Shown: positions 34,545 to 47,800 of the stretch, one piece after another
Layout: every line of letters starts with the position of its first letter
How positions within the stretch are numbered: position 1 is the stretch's first letter
Assembly (NCBI GenBank): GCA_030544215.1
Contig: JARZZO010000003.1
Coordinates: forward strand, 320,001 to 384,000
Direction: 5' to 3'
DNA length: 64,000 nucleotides
Source: Zantedeschia hybrid cultivar
Lineage: Eukaryota > Streptophyta > Magnoliopsida > Alismatales > Araceae
Position numbers and translations under genes: made by a program
The notes under the pieces: generated by a model
The model's database searches: none
What the model was told of the DNA's origin: nothing
What the model saw: only the letters and a program-made list of their open reading frames with translations

Positions 34545-34915
34545 CCGATCTAGATGGATCGGACGGCTTGCTAGCTCCTCGCCTAATCGGAAGCGGGGCT
34601 GTTTTTATATATATATATATATATAATTTTAAGAACATCTGATCAAAAATCAAATGGTACAATTAATGAGTCCAAATCGGCTTTGAGTTGATTGTATACT
34701 TTTTTATAAAACAACTTTTTGTGAAATCCTCTATTCGTGTGTAAAAAAAAGATTATTATTTTATAAAAAATATACAATCAACTCGGAGACGACCCGGACC
34801 CAGTGGTTGTACCGTTGGATTTTTTATTGGACAATCTATAAAAAATTAAAAAATCTGAAAAAAAATAAAAAATAAGAAAACCAATCCCACTCTCCATTGG
34901 ATAGGGAGCTGGCGG
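34545..34915. repeat. Foldback (long inverted repeat) element, copy 1
   Basis: The inner arms at about 34637-34712 and 34758-34838 are clear inverted copies (both contain 'gttgattgtata' next to 'ttttataaa', and 'aaaaatc.aa.ggtac'). Fainter homology extends outward to about 34549 and 34913. The arm sequence 'aaaaatcagatggtac'-like also occurs in the foldback at 38640-39015, so the two are one family. An internal (TA)n lies at about 34609-34624. Confidence 0.65.
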
Positions 34916-35875
34916 ACCATCCAACTCATCTGGATTAGACAGTAATGCCTTGGACATTGCAATTTTCGTGAATTGTAGTGTCCAAAGCAGTGAAGTATTG
35001 CTCATCCGCATATAATGATCGCTCTCTATCGAACGTGAACTGAATGTCGAGTCTGGTGTTCCAACCACCCAATCCTTCAGTGTTTTGTTACAAACCAGCT
35101 TGGAACTGATTGAGGCTAGTCAGAAGGACGGTGAAAATTTTCCTTCCGTTTTTGTCGGCTTTACTCAAATTGCAACCTGACCATCAAAACGGAAAGAGTA
35201 ATGTTTGCTGTAATATCTCTCCGTGTCGCACCGAGTTTCTTTAATTTTTTTTTTTACTTTTTTAGGTTGGCCTGATATGGTTTATCCGTCTCTACAGTGC
35301 AATATCTGATCTGACAATCCAAAAAATTTGGAAAAAAAAAAATCCTTATCTGGCCGACCTCATAATTTATAATTTTTTAAATGTTTTTGAATAACCTGAT
35401 CGGACATTGAACTGTACGCATGACTAGAACACATCGACGCCATATTATTGCAGGTAATAGAATCTGGCGAGCCACCTCTTTCTCACTCTTACCTTTCCAA
35501 GGAAAGGGACTAATCACCGCCACTCGTCACAGAATATCCAGCCAGCCGCAGTGCCACACACACTGACACAGTGAAGGGACACGCTGGAGTCTCTGAAAAA
35601 ACAAACACACACACACGCACACACCCGAGCAAATCCAAGCACAGTCGCCTCCTCCTGACAACCGTTCATGGACCACCGAATTCCATTAAATATTAACTTG
35701 AGTGGCATGGATACATAACATTTGAGGTTCCTCCAAAACTTAAAAGGGATCCGGAAATTCCACACCGTCAAAGTTTGATAATCAGGGCACTTTCGTCATC
35801 ATGACGTAGAATGCACCGATGGGGCACCGCACAAGTCTTTGGACCCAAAGGATCCCAAGGGCCGGCACCAATATC
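34916..35875. other. Intergenic and probable 3' UTR of the Aha1-type gene
   Basis: No gene seen in 34916-35500. The last ~350 bp before the stop codon at 35876 on the minus-strand gene are probably 3' untranslated sequence and contain a CA-rich tract near 35600-35630. Confidence 0.4.
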
Positions 35876-38800
35876 CTATCTATCCCTAAGCTCCTCTTCA
35901 AATTTTTGTAGCTTCTCACGGATTAGAGGCAAAAATGACTTCATGTCTCTGCGGATTCTGGTTTTATCCTCCGTGGATATACCTTTCTCGTCACCAATCC
36001 TCACCTCAACCTGCACGGTAGAAAGAGCTCAATTAGAAACTGAACTAACCTGCAACTCCATTCAATAACCTAATTCCAGTATAAATTTCAAGCAGCATCA
36101 TGCCATGTACCTGCAGGTCATCGAGTTCCCCCAAAGAAAACTCCGGAACATCTAGGTGACCCTTCACTTTCTTTGTTTCCTCACCGATTAACCATTCTCC
36201 TGCATCCATAATGTTTCAGATACTTGAAACAGTTCAAGAAACACAAAAAGGTACAATAACACAAGCATTATGTTAATAGTCAAAGTTATTCTGTCACAGT
36301 ACATTTCTGGCAACACGGGGTAAGACATGTCAGCAGAATGCATACATCTGTTGTGGCTGGGAATGGACATGTAGGAATACTGTGTGTGTGTGCAAAGCAG
36401 ATTGTGAGTTCGTTAAGCAGTTAATAGACTATGCATTACTGTATTCATTGAGCAGATTGTGCATTCACTCGCTACTACTATCGAGAAGTGTTACATCTGC
36501 AAACAGCTTTGGCAATAAGAAGGATAGCGACGGGTCATTGTGGAGGAGGAGATGACAGAGGAGAAAGTTGACAAGGGATAAGATGATGGTCATGCCTACT
36601 GCATGGACGATGGCATTGTGCAGTGCACCTTGCGCATCAGTTAGCAAGCTTGACAGTTTGCAGATGGCATTGGTTTGGAGCAAGGTGACGACAGAAGGCA
36701 CATATGAAGACAATTGTACACAGTTACTGATGGCAGAGAAAAAAGAGCACAGCACGAACAGCTGAATCATGTTAGAGAAGAAGGGGACGGAATTTCCTTC
36801 CACATAACCATACAACAGAGGAAGAGGAATAAACCACAAGGGGGACGAAAAAGAGAAAAAATGAAAGGAGGCGCAGCCAAGCAACCAAAGGGGGGAAATG
36901 AAAAGGGTAAGGAAGCAGGGGAGGAAACACACGAAGGTGCTGCAGCGAAATCTGCAACCCCTGCCAAGATTAAGTTTACTCAAAATGTCACTTGATATCA
37001 ACTGTTGGATTTTAATGCAAGCACCGATATTAACTACATACAAATATTCTAAATAGTCACTAGCAGATGGTGGGTTCAGAAATGGGACTATACATTTCAC
37101 ATTCATTAAGAAATTGGTATAGCAAAAGCACTGTCTGAAGAGAGAGAGAGAGGGGACATGCCTTTAAACTTCAATGACAGTTCATACGTGTAGCCAACAC
37201 GCTTCTTATTCCTCACAGTCACCAGGAAAGCCTGAGAAAAATATGCACGTCCATATATTCATCATAAAGTTGTCATATAAGAAGCAGAAAACATGCAGTA
37301 GTTTGTTTTCACGAGCAGATGTTCTACAATGATCACTAATACTGATGTTCTCTACTATCCTGACCATAAGAGGGGCAGAAATGCAGTACATTTGGTACGC
37401 TATTGGGATTTTTGCAACTATAACCCTGTATACAAATTGCATCTATACTTCTCAAATTAACCTATTATTTTAATACCCCTACATTCTACAAATGGTTGAC
37501 TGTATACCTTGCTGCCAATACCATTTGATTTACAACAAATATGAGTGACACCTATGCAGGGGCATAAATGCAAATCTCAAAGATTATAGAGGTATATAAC
37601 AAAAATCAGAGCAAAAACCGAGGGCAGCTTGGTCATTTCTGTCCTGAAATCAAATGGTGCTGACAGCAAGGAATGCATGCAGCTTTTTAGTAGAATATAG
37701 GGATATAAAAACAACAGGTTAATTTCATGGGTATATAATGCATCTATATCTGGCAGATTATAGGGGTATATTTGCAAAAATTCCAACACTTTTCCCTAAA
37801 GAAGGCATTCCCATACACTTGAATACGAATAAATGACACAAGAATCTGATGATTCTCTCATTCAAACCATTACAACATCATAGAAGCTTCTATTAGAACC
37901 ATGTACAAGTATCGCATTTCAAAAGCATAGCCCATAAGTCAAGACAATTGACCAACATGACTCCAGACCACCTCATACCTTTCCCAAAATATGAAAGAAG
38001 TTTGATTAGACAACTATGATCAATGTTCTATGGATTTTAATTGGGCCTTTAAACTACTCTTCCATGAGTAATACTTGCTGCAATGTGCATTGCAGCAAGC
38101 TGAGTCATCCTGAAATGCAGGATGTCATTGGTCCATGTAGGTAATAAGCATATCGCTGAGTCAGCTTTTCCAGAGATGGTCATTATTGTGCCTGACAAGC
38201 ATTTAATGCACATGCAGATTTTTGCGTGTGACATATGTTTCGTAAGCATGACAAACAATTTGTTTTTGCTTGAAAGGAAATTTGTACTTGTCATGCTAAA
38301 CTATTTGTCACGCCTACGAAATATTTGTCGTGACAAAAAATCTACACATTAAATGCTTGTCAAGCGCAATGATGGCCTTATATGGAAAAGCTGACCCAGC
38401 CATGTGCTCATTGCCTACATGGAGCAATTACATCCTGCATCGCAGGATGGCTCAGGTTGCTGAATGCAGGTTCTTTTATATAGAGTAATGCCGCTGCATT
38501 GCAATCCAACGTGGATTGCAATGCAGCGACAGCGGCCGTCCGATCCAATGCAGGATGGCTCAGATTGCTGCAATGCAGGTCCTTTCCTATAGAGTAATGC
38601 CGCTGCATTGCAATCCAACGTGGATTGCAATGCAGCGGCAGCGGCCGTCCAATCCTGGTGCGCAGCCCGACACGGGTGGGGGGCACCGGTTTTCCTTTTT
38701 CTTTTGTTTTCTGTTTGTTTTTTTTTTTAATTTTTTTTAGCGTCCGATAAAAAATCAGATGGTACAGCTGGGTTGCTCGGGTTGGCCCCGACCCGTCTGT

Positions 38801-41800
38801 ATAATTTTATTTTAAAAACTTTTTGAAGAACACCTCGATTTACATGCAAAAATAACTTTTTTAAAAAAAAATTATAAAGCCGGGTCGGGGCTGACCCGTG
38901 CAACCCGGGTACCGCCCGATTTTTGATCGGACGCTCCAAATAAAAAATCCAAACAGAGCAGAAAAGAAAAACTGGTGCCCCACTGCTGTGCTGCATAGCA
39001 GCCGTCCTATCCATAGATGGCAATCTCGCTATCGGTACCGGTACCGGTGGGTACCGATACTGATATGTATCGATAGCAGTATCGACCGTATCGGCCGGTA
39101 CCGGCCAATAAAAAATTACTAAAAATATTTTATTATTTTTTAACTACAAAGGCCGATATCGGTGAATTCGGGAGGTATTGGTACCGGTCCCGGCCGATAC
39201 CGATACGTATCGATATCGGCCGATACTGCCAACCATGACTCCAGTCCAACTGGATCAGACGGAAAGTCCCGCTGCGTTGCGGCATCGCAGCAAGTATTTA
39301 TCTTCTCCATAAACTCAGTGGGGTTACTTGTTTGTTCGAATTTCAATGTTGCAAAACACTTGACCTTTACCATACAAGGAGGCATTCACCTTTCAATCAA
39401 TGCAATGATAAACAATTAAAAAGGACAACTAAAGAAGACCATAATGTATGATTTGTTCAAAGTTGTAGACCACTTAATATTTTCATACAAAGCAACTATA
39501 CCAACAAAAAAAAAAAGCATGACTAGAAAAATCCCAACGCATGGAGGCGCATCATAACTCCTTGTTGCCATTTGCTCAAAGCTGTAAACCACTTGATCCT
39601 TAACATGCAATTGAATGTACCAATATACAATTTAGAAATCACGACCGAAAGAATCCCAATGAAAAGCTTAATATAACCCATTATTATTCAAGAAACACCC
39701 GTCCAGAGTTTCAATCAAAGGGCTCTACTCTATGTAACATGAACCAAGGAAGCAAATAAGATAAAGAAATGAGGCTTCCATCACATTTCCATACATATTT
39801 TGGGAAACAAAAAAAGACTGGTAATTCTTATTCTGAAAGATATCACTGCACTCAACTATACCAAAGCTTGCGATGCAAGCCTGTCGAACATTTTTTCCGA
39901 TTTTTTTAATGATGCAGCCTATTGAACAAATGAGTAAAAATATATCATTCCAGAAAATGTGTACTCCTGAATATGCCAACAACTGAATACAAACATTGCA
40001 AAATGTAAGATATCAGAAGGTACTCACATCACCTGTACACTTTGACACTTCAGTAACTTCAGCTTTTCCATTACAGAACTCCAAGGAGCCCAAAAGCTTC
40101 AGCATCTCCTGAAATACAGAGAATGAAAAGTAAATAAAAATGAACATATCATAAAGTTTCTAAGCTCAAAATATTTTGTAGTACATACTTTTATTCTATT
40201 GCTTGCCCATGCATTAAGGTTCTTCTCCTCCCACGTTCCAGCCTGCAAATATTCCCAAAAATCGCCTTTCCATAAACAAAGCTTGAGTAGAAAGTTCAGA
40301 ACAAAAACAGATAGTATCGAACACCCCAAAAGATAAGTTGCATTAACTAGATCATTGGATCAAGAATATATGTGTGCTGACAAGAATGAAAAAGACATGC
40401 CTGTTAAAAGTAAAAAGGAAGGTGATCGCATGTTGTGCCAGATGAAAAGTTGGCATTATATTTTGGACCATTATATCAAGAAAAGGCTGTAAGATTTATG
40501 TTAGGGACTCTGGCAAATAAACCCCTGACACCCCCTGAAATCAACCTATTGGTTTTAACATTTTAGTACCCTTGACATGTATGCACATGCCATCAACGTC
40601 GTTTGGTGGTAGGACAGAAATGACCAACCAGCTCTCAGATTTTGCACCAATTTTTTTATGTACAACTCCATAATCATTGAGAATAGCATCGAACCCCACA
40701 TAGGTACAAATCCTAGGAGCATATTAGTCATTTATGTCCTTAAACTAAATGGTGTTGATGGCGAGGACACACATGTAACTTTTTGAAGAATGTAGGTGTA
40801 CTAAAACAATAGATTTTTCAGTGTATATATACATATGTATATCTGGTAGGCTACTTTCAGAGCTATAGATATAAATCTAATAGGTTGCAAGGGTATATTG
40901 CTAAGATCCCTTTACATTTTAAGATAAAAAAAAATGCAAAAAGTTCAAACAATTAGGAAAACTGAGAAAAACAAAATCTTCTTCTAAAAACAGAACATTA
41001 GGCAAGTGCCTGGTAGACCTGACAAAGACTCTTACAACTCCTCCCATTTCTTATCGAAAGGAAAATGTAGATTATACAACCAATTTTCTTAAGGAAGATG
41101 GCACATCCATTTAAAGCCTGTCAGAGGTCAGATATTCCTTGCAAAAAGATACCCAAAAGTATAATCTCACATTGAATGTTCATGATATCAAACACGACAA
41201 GGCCGTAATGTTTCTCTAGAGTAAATAATTAGACTGTGCAAATATTTAGTGACAAGGCTACACTGTCAACATCTTTGTACATCTTTTTTTTTTCACTTTA
41301 ATACATTTAGTGGACCATCCACTCCCCCCCCCCCCAAAAAAAAAGAAAAAAGAAAAAAAGATTGTACAGACTGTAGACAGAAATAGGTATTTTCTGGGGG
41401 TTTTCTGTAATTATTGTTGTCATTTTTCTGCCCTAATGGGGTATAAATAACATCTGTTTTTTTTTTGAACGGATATAAATAACATCTGTTGGGGACATGG
41501 ATTGCGGAATCAGGGGGTTCCGATCCGATTCGGAGGGATAACACTGTTCATCCCCCCCGATTTTTTTTTTTTTAAAAAAAAAACAGTGTGAATCGGTCCG
41601 AATCAGGCCAAATCGGACCAGACCGGCCTGATCGGCCGATCCGGACCCGATTTGGCCCAATTCGGATCCCCCCTTAAGGGGGGGCGATCCAGCCAGCAAC
41701 AACAACTGCTGGCCTTCCCCCCTTCCCCCAGCCCCTCCCCCTCCCCCGGCCACCACCGCCGCCACTCGCCGCCGCCACTCGCCGCCGCCAGCAACTTGAC

Positions 41801-44800
41801 CCCCAAAACTGGCTACAGCTTGGAAAATCTCAAGTAGAATAGGCTAGGGACAAACGAAGTGATTAAACCTTGTTGCCTTTTATCTGGAAAGATCCAAAAT
41901 AGGCTCCATTCAAAAAGGTTGCCACTGGCTTCCGACATTGGAAGGAAAATATACGCAGATGATCATTAGTATATAAGATAAAAAGAGAATAACCAACAAC
42001 CACAATAGATACAGAACCATCAAAACAGAAACAAGAAGTTGATGTATATTCCAATGCTATGAATGGCTACCATCCGCCGTTCGGCCGATCCGGACCCGAT
42101 TTGGCCCGATTCGGATCCCCCTTTAAGGGGGGGCGATCCAGCCGGCAACAACAACTGCTGGCCTTCCCCCCTTCCCCCAGCCCCTCCCCCTCCCCCTCCC
42201 CCTCCCTCGGCCACCACTCGCCGCCGCCAGCATCTTGACCCCCAAAACTGGCTACAACTTGGAAAATCTCAAGTAGAATAGGCTAAGGACAAACGAAGTG
42301 ATTAAACCTTGCTGCCTTTTATCTGGAAAGATCCAAAATAGGCTCCATTCAAAAAAAAAGATTGCCACTGGCTTCCGACATTGGAAGGAAAATATACGCA
42401 GATGATCATTAGTATATAAGATAAAAAGAGAATAACCAGCAACCACAATAGATACAGAACCATCAAAGCAGAAACAAGAAGTTGATGTATATTCCAATGC
42501 TATGAATGGCTACCATCCGCCGTTCTCTGCACTCCCCCCATTAGATCTCTCCCAACCACTTCCCTCGCCAGAACTATATGCTCCACTCCACCATGAGGCT
42601 TTTCTTGAATCCAAGCAGCTCTTTGCTGAAATGAACCATTGCGATTGCCCCAGCAACCAGGCTCGTCAACTTTATCGGAATCAATCTTTGGAGTCCAAGC
42701 TTGATCCTTATTAGACATTGCTCCTTTGGTTTACACAGATGTGAAATTCCATGCTTTTGTAGAGTCACTGTCAAACCCCTTTGATTTGTTCTAATTGTCC
42801 GGCCCTTAGGACATTTGTCCACTTGCTTTTTCAGAAGAAACAACATCACTCTTTCAGACATTAGACCTTTAGTTGTCTTTAATATATATATATTTTTATG
42901 GATGTACATGAATTGCATTCATTTTTAGTATACATTCATTGAATCATATGTATACATTTTTTCTTGATTTTTTCTGATTTTTTTTATTTTTTTAATCCGG
43001 CCGAGTCGGACCGGCCATACTTTATCTGGATCGGCCGACTCGGCCAATTTGCTCCGGGTCGGATCAAGATCGCCGGGTCCCGGTTCGGGGACCCGATCCG
43101 ACCCGGAATTCCTTGGTTGGGGGCGGTCTGCTGTTCTGGTCGATCCTCTATTTTGAGGTCCCAACACTTCCACGGCCATGTTTCTCTCCCTCTCATCTCC
43201 TCTATAGTTTTTCTACACGGTATCAAAGCAGGGGAAGCAGTGGAGGAGGTGAGCGTCGTCCGTTTGAGTGTCCTAAGCCATCCGTTGTCATCCTCTTTTC
43301 TGTCCGACATTCTGTTTAAGGTTTCCTTTTGGTGCGGACAGAGGAAAGACTCTTGGCTGGGACTACCCAACCTTTCCTCTCCCTCTTCCAGCAGCAAGAG
43401 CCATCGGAGGGACCTCCTTCACCCTGCGGTTGCCCTACAAGGCCACCGCCATCATCATTTGCCCTGCCGGCCCCCCTTCTCTCTGTCTGGTGCCCTGTTC
43501 TAGGGCTGTTCAGTCCCATCCTTCTTCTCTCCATTGCTAGCAATCCATTGAGGGGAGTCTCCCTCATCCGATTGTTGACCTAAAAGGCCTTTTTTACTGT
43601 CATGTTTTCATCAACCAGCAATCCCACCACGACACCTGGGATGGATGCAACGGAGATGTGTTCTGCGTTGTTGAAACCATCAGGTGGCGCCACGACTGAA
43701 AGCATTTCTCTGCAGATGACCATCGCCAAGTTAGTAAAGACGAATTTCAGGCAGTGATATGTTGCCACTTGGATATTTCTTGGCGGACGAGACAAGACCA
43801 AATATATTACTATGAAAACCAAGGCACCTGATGCCAATGATCCCACTTGTGCCAAGTGGGACCAAGAGAACAATCTTGTGATAGGCCGGATCTTGAACTC
43901 TATGAGCCCTAATGTCAAATAGTTGATTATGATGAAACTGACTGCTCAAGCAATGTGGGAGCTTCTTGAGCAGATGTATGGACACCGTCAAAATGTCTCC
44001 CTATATAAAGTGATTACCAATCTGCAAGAACTAAAGCAAGAAAGCATGGGTATCACAACCTACTTCAGCCTCCTAAAGAGTAAGTGGGAGGAATTTGACT
44101 ATTATTATGTTTATCAGTGGAGTTGCATAGCTGACCAACAGCAATATCTTCAACATATCCAACAAAATCAGATCTTTAAATTTCTTACTGGCCTAAACTC
44201 TTATTATAGGTCCCTGCGTGGATAAATACTTAGCATAGAGCTGCTTCCTACTTTAGAACAAGTCTACTATAAGGTTTTGAATGAGGAAGGGCATCGAAAG
44301 GCCATGAATGGTGGCAACGTGTATGTTGTTTCTCGCGATTTGGGGAGTATTCATCTCTAGTCAGTAGCACTAGCCTGAAAAAGGTGGTCAACCTTCTAGG
44401 AAAGAGAAAATCAAACATGTCAAACATTGCACTCACTATGGGAAGGATAATCATATTGTGGAGACCTCGACGGGTAGATGACGGAGATCTTACTTGAATG
44501 CGCTCATAGGCTATAGACGCTACAGTAGGAATGAATGAGTACATTGCAGACCCAACTTATCCCTTTCTAATCTCCCCGATAGGTTTCTGAAGACTTACTA
44601 GGTACGCAGGCTGTGGAGGTGGTAGGTGCATCAGGGGCTAGCCTATTCACCATTACGATTTGTTAATTAATGGTTATCCTTGTCACTTCTGGTCAAAGGA
44701 TAAGTCGTCTTACGAACTCATGACTTCTAAAAGATTATGATTTTACGAGTGATCGTGTTAAGATTATAAGATAAATGACTAATCAGGTGAAAGATTAATG

Positions 44801-47800
44801 AATGAACGAACGACTCAAATCTTGAAAACTTATGTTGATGACTTGCGATAAGTACCTTTATACTTTCTATGTTAGTATAAATTACCACTGACAAGAAAGA
44901 AGATAAGAAAATGTGTAACTATTATTATCTTGTTAAATGTTTTTCACTTTAGGTTCATGCTACTTTTACAATACATGCATTTTATGTATGTATTAAAAAT
45001 ATATATGAAAATCCTATGTGTATTAAAATAATTGATTTTGTATGAATTGCATATACGTTATATTACAATGAGCATTAACATGCATGTAAGTCATGAGTGA
45101 ATATGGTGGTGTACGCGGAATATTAGTAGGGATGCAAACGATCCTTACTGAGAACTCAATTTTCGAATTTTCATAAAAGATACAAATGATGTTTTTCAGG
45201 AAAGGATTTTAAAGATGGAAGTAGCTAAAGACATGACTTACGAAGTTCTAACAAGTATGGCTAATTATATGTGGGATATGTGAATTAATTTTCTTATTTT
45301 CACTATTATACAATGGACATGGATTGTCCATTATTATTTTACATCTACACTTTTTATTATTTCGTTTTATACTTGTGCACCTACTAGAGGTCTGCAAGCG
45401 GGACCGTTATAGGGTAAGTCACAGGCTTAGGGCCCCAAGCCTAAAGCGCTCCTAGGTGACCTAGAAGGCCTAATAACTTGATCGTATCCGATTGGGCCAA
45501 AGGCGAGCTGACCTAATCTTTCAAAATTTGAAGCAAAAGGCCCCCTGATTGCCACGTACCCCCATAGCTAGGTTGTCTTCTACCTTCCACCCTCTATTGC
45601 AAAACCCTAACTCCTGTGGAGGCGACGAAGACTACAATGACCGATCAAGCTTCTGGATAGACATGGGGAATAGCCTCCCCTCCAATGCGACCACCGATCC
45701 CTTGGGAAGAAGAGACTCTTCTAAGATCGATAACATCCCTTCCACAAGTAGGAGTCCGCCGCTCATCAACATCCCCACAATATCTCCCAACAACTTTCGA
45801 TCTCCCTCATTAACCACTGCAGACCTTCTAGGTCACAGAGGGCAGCCAGAACACCAACCACCCTAACCAAGATACTCTTCATGGCAAGCTCCAAGTACGC
45901 CACTACAACGACCCAATCAGCTAACTGGCCTAACAATTGTGCTAGTTGGTAGACTTCCTAAGAAGGTCACCATCCTGGGATTTCTTCCAATTGAGCACGC
46001 TTAACTTCCGAGTTCTTTCTAACTCGAATTCCGAAAAAAGGTTAACCGATGTTGATGATAATCTATTGATTTAGTCTATTTAACATCTTCTTATACATGG
46101 TGTGACAATCTACCTCCCTTAGATAGGCGACGTCATCGTCGTTATATCACAACTATACCAAATCACCAGACATGTAAGATTCTAAATGTGGTCCCCATAA
46201 GTTCAAGAGGTGGCTCCCACCATGTAACACTTTGTCCCATATGGGTTCAAGAGGTGGCTCCCTATAGTGTAACACTTTGCCCTATGTGTCACTTAGCTTC
46301 CACACTTCCAATTAGTGTCAGACTCTGATATCATTTATAACGACCCAATCAACTAACTGGTCCAACAAATGTACTAGTTGGTAGACTTCCCAAGAAGGTC
46401 ACCCATCCTGAGACTTCTCCCAACCGAGCACGCTTAACTTCGGAGTTCTTTCTAACTCGAATTCCGAAAAATGGTTAACCGGTGTTGATGGTAGTCTACT
46501 GATTTAGTCAATTTAATATCTTTTTATACGGGATGTGATAGCCCCTCTCCTCAAGTCCCAAGGAAGCGCTCTTAACAAGAAGCCATTCCCTGCCATGAAG
46601 CCTACAAGAGCCAACCTTGTCCCCCAAGTTCCTCACATCCCAGCGCTCAACTATCGTTTCCCCTGCTTCTAGCAACCCTTTAATCTTTTCCACAGCCACC
46701 CTATCAGATGAACTCCTAGCCACACAGCAGAGGTGGATGCAGCAACATAGGCAAAGCAATCTGGGGCCAAGGAGTTCTGTTGGCGGCGGAGGAACAGACC
46801 TGACCAACGTCTGTATCCCGAATCCTCGAGGCGCCCTTGATCACGTCCGCATAGGACTGGAGCCTTGTAGACATGCCCTCCATACATGCCGTTCCCACAC
46901 TGGAGACATCTCATGACACCGTGACAAACTTTCTTCTGATAGCTCCTAGAGAGGCAGCGACCACAAGATCTAGCCACCGAAGACATCCCTTCCTTCCCCA
47001 AAGGAGGCCAAGGTGCTCTTCATCCCAACGGAACCCTATTCGCTTTTGAGGTGAATGGTGGGGTACCCTAGGAGCCCCCTGAACCTCCTCCCTTCATCTG
47101 GGCTTCCAACTGCCAATAATCTAAATTTCATTACTAGCTATTAATGTGGACACATGATAAACACTTTTTTATTAGCAAGCAACATAGACATGTACCCCTT
47201 GGAATCCACAACAATTAGAAGTTTGCAATCTGTCTCATCTGCCCAATTGGTTAGTAGAAGTTTAAACCACACATCATTCTAGCATCAACATATTTCCCAA
47301 AAGTTCTCAAATTGACGTCTTATCTGACACTCGAATCTTTTTATCTCCTTCTCTAACAGTAGATCCTTCCCCAGTATTAACTTTAAAAATAGAGGACAAG
47401 GAAAGCAGAAGCCAAACAATAGCGTGCTAATGAGTAGTTGCTTTCAGGAATTAAGAAACCACAGTCCAACTGTGAATACTGAGACGTCAATGATAATTCG
47501 GTAAGAATATTGCACTATAAATGGCCATATGGGGGATGTATAGGCAAAACAGTTTTTGCTCAAAGAGGCTTCTGAAAGTTAAAAGAGGTGAAACTTTTAA
47601 AAGATAGCTACCAGAGGGACATTTCCGAGTATCTTGTCACCAAACGCTCAAATCAAGTGCAAACACATTTCATTCGAAGGTTACACTTGACCCAAGTCCT
47701 CCACATCTCTCTCTATCTCTCCTTTTTTTCTTCTTTGCCATTACCAAAGAATGGATAAACATAAAAGCAGGAGCAGCTAACACAACATGTGGATAGTTTT

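Noticed and set aside
36465..37106. 213-codon hydrophobic minus-strand ORF
   Set aside because: It lies within an intron of the Aha1-type gene, overlaps no conserved domain and looks like chance coding.
45904..46540. Genuine 5S rRNA genes
   Set aside because: Only part of the 5S sequence is present, diverged, in LTR-like direct repeats with a primer site between them.
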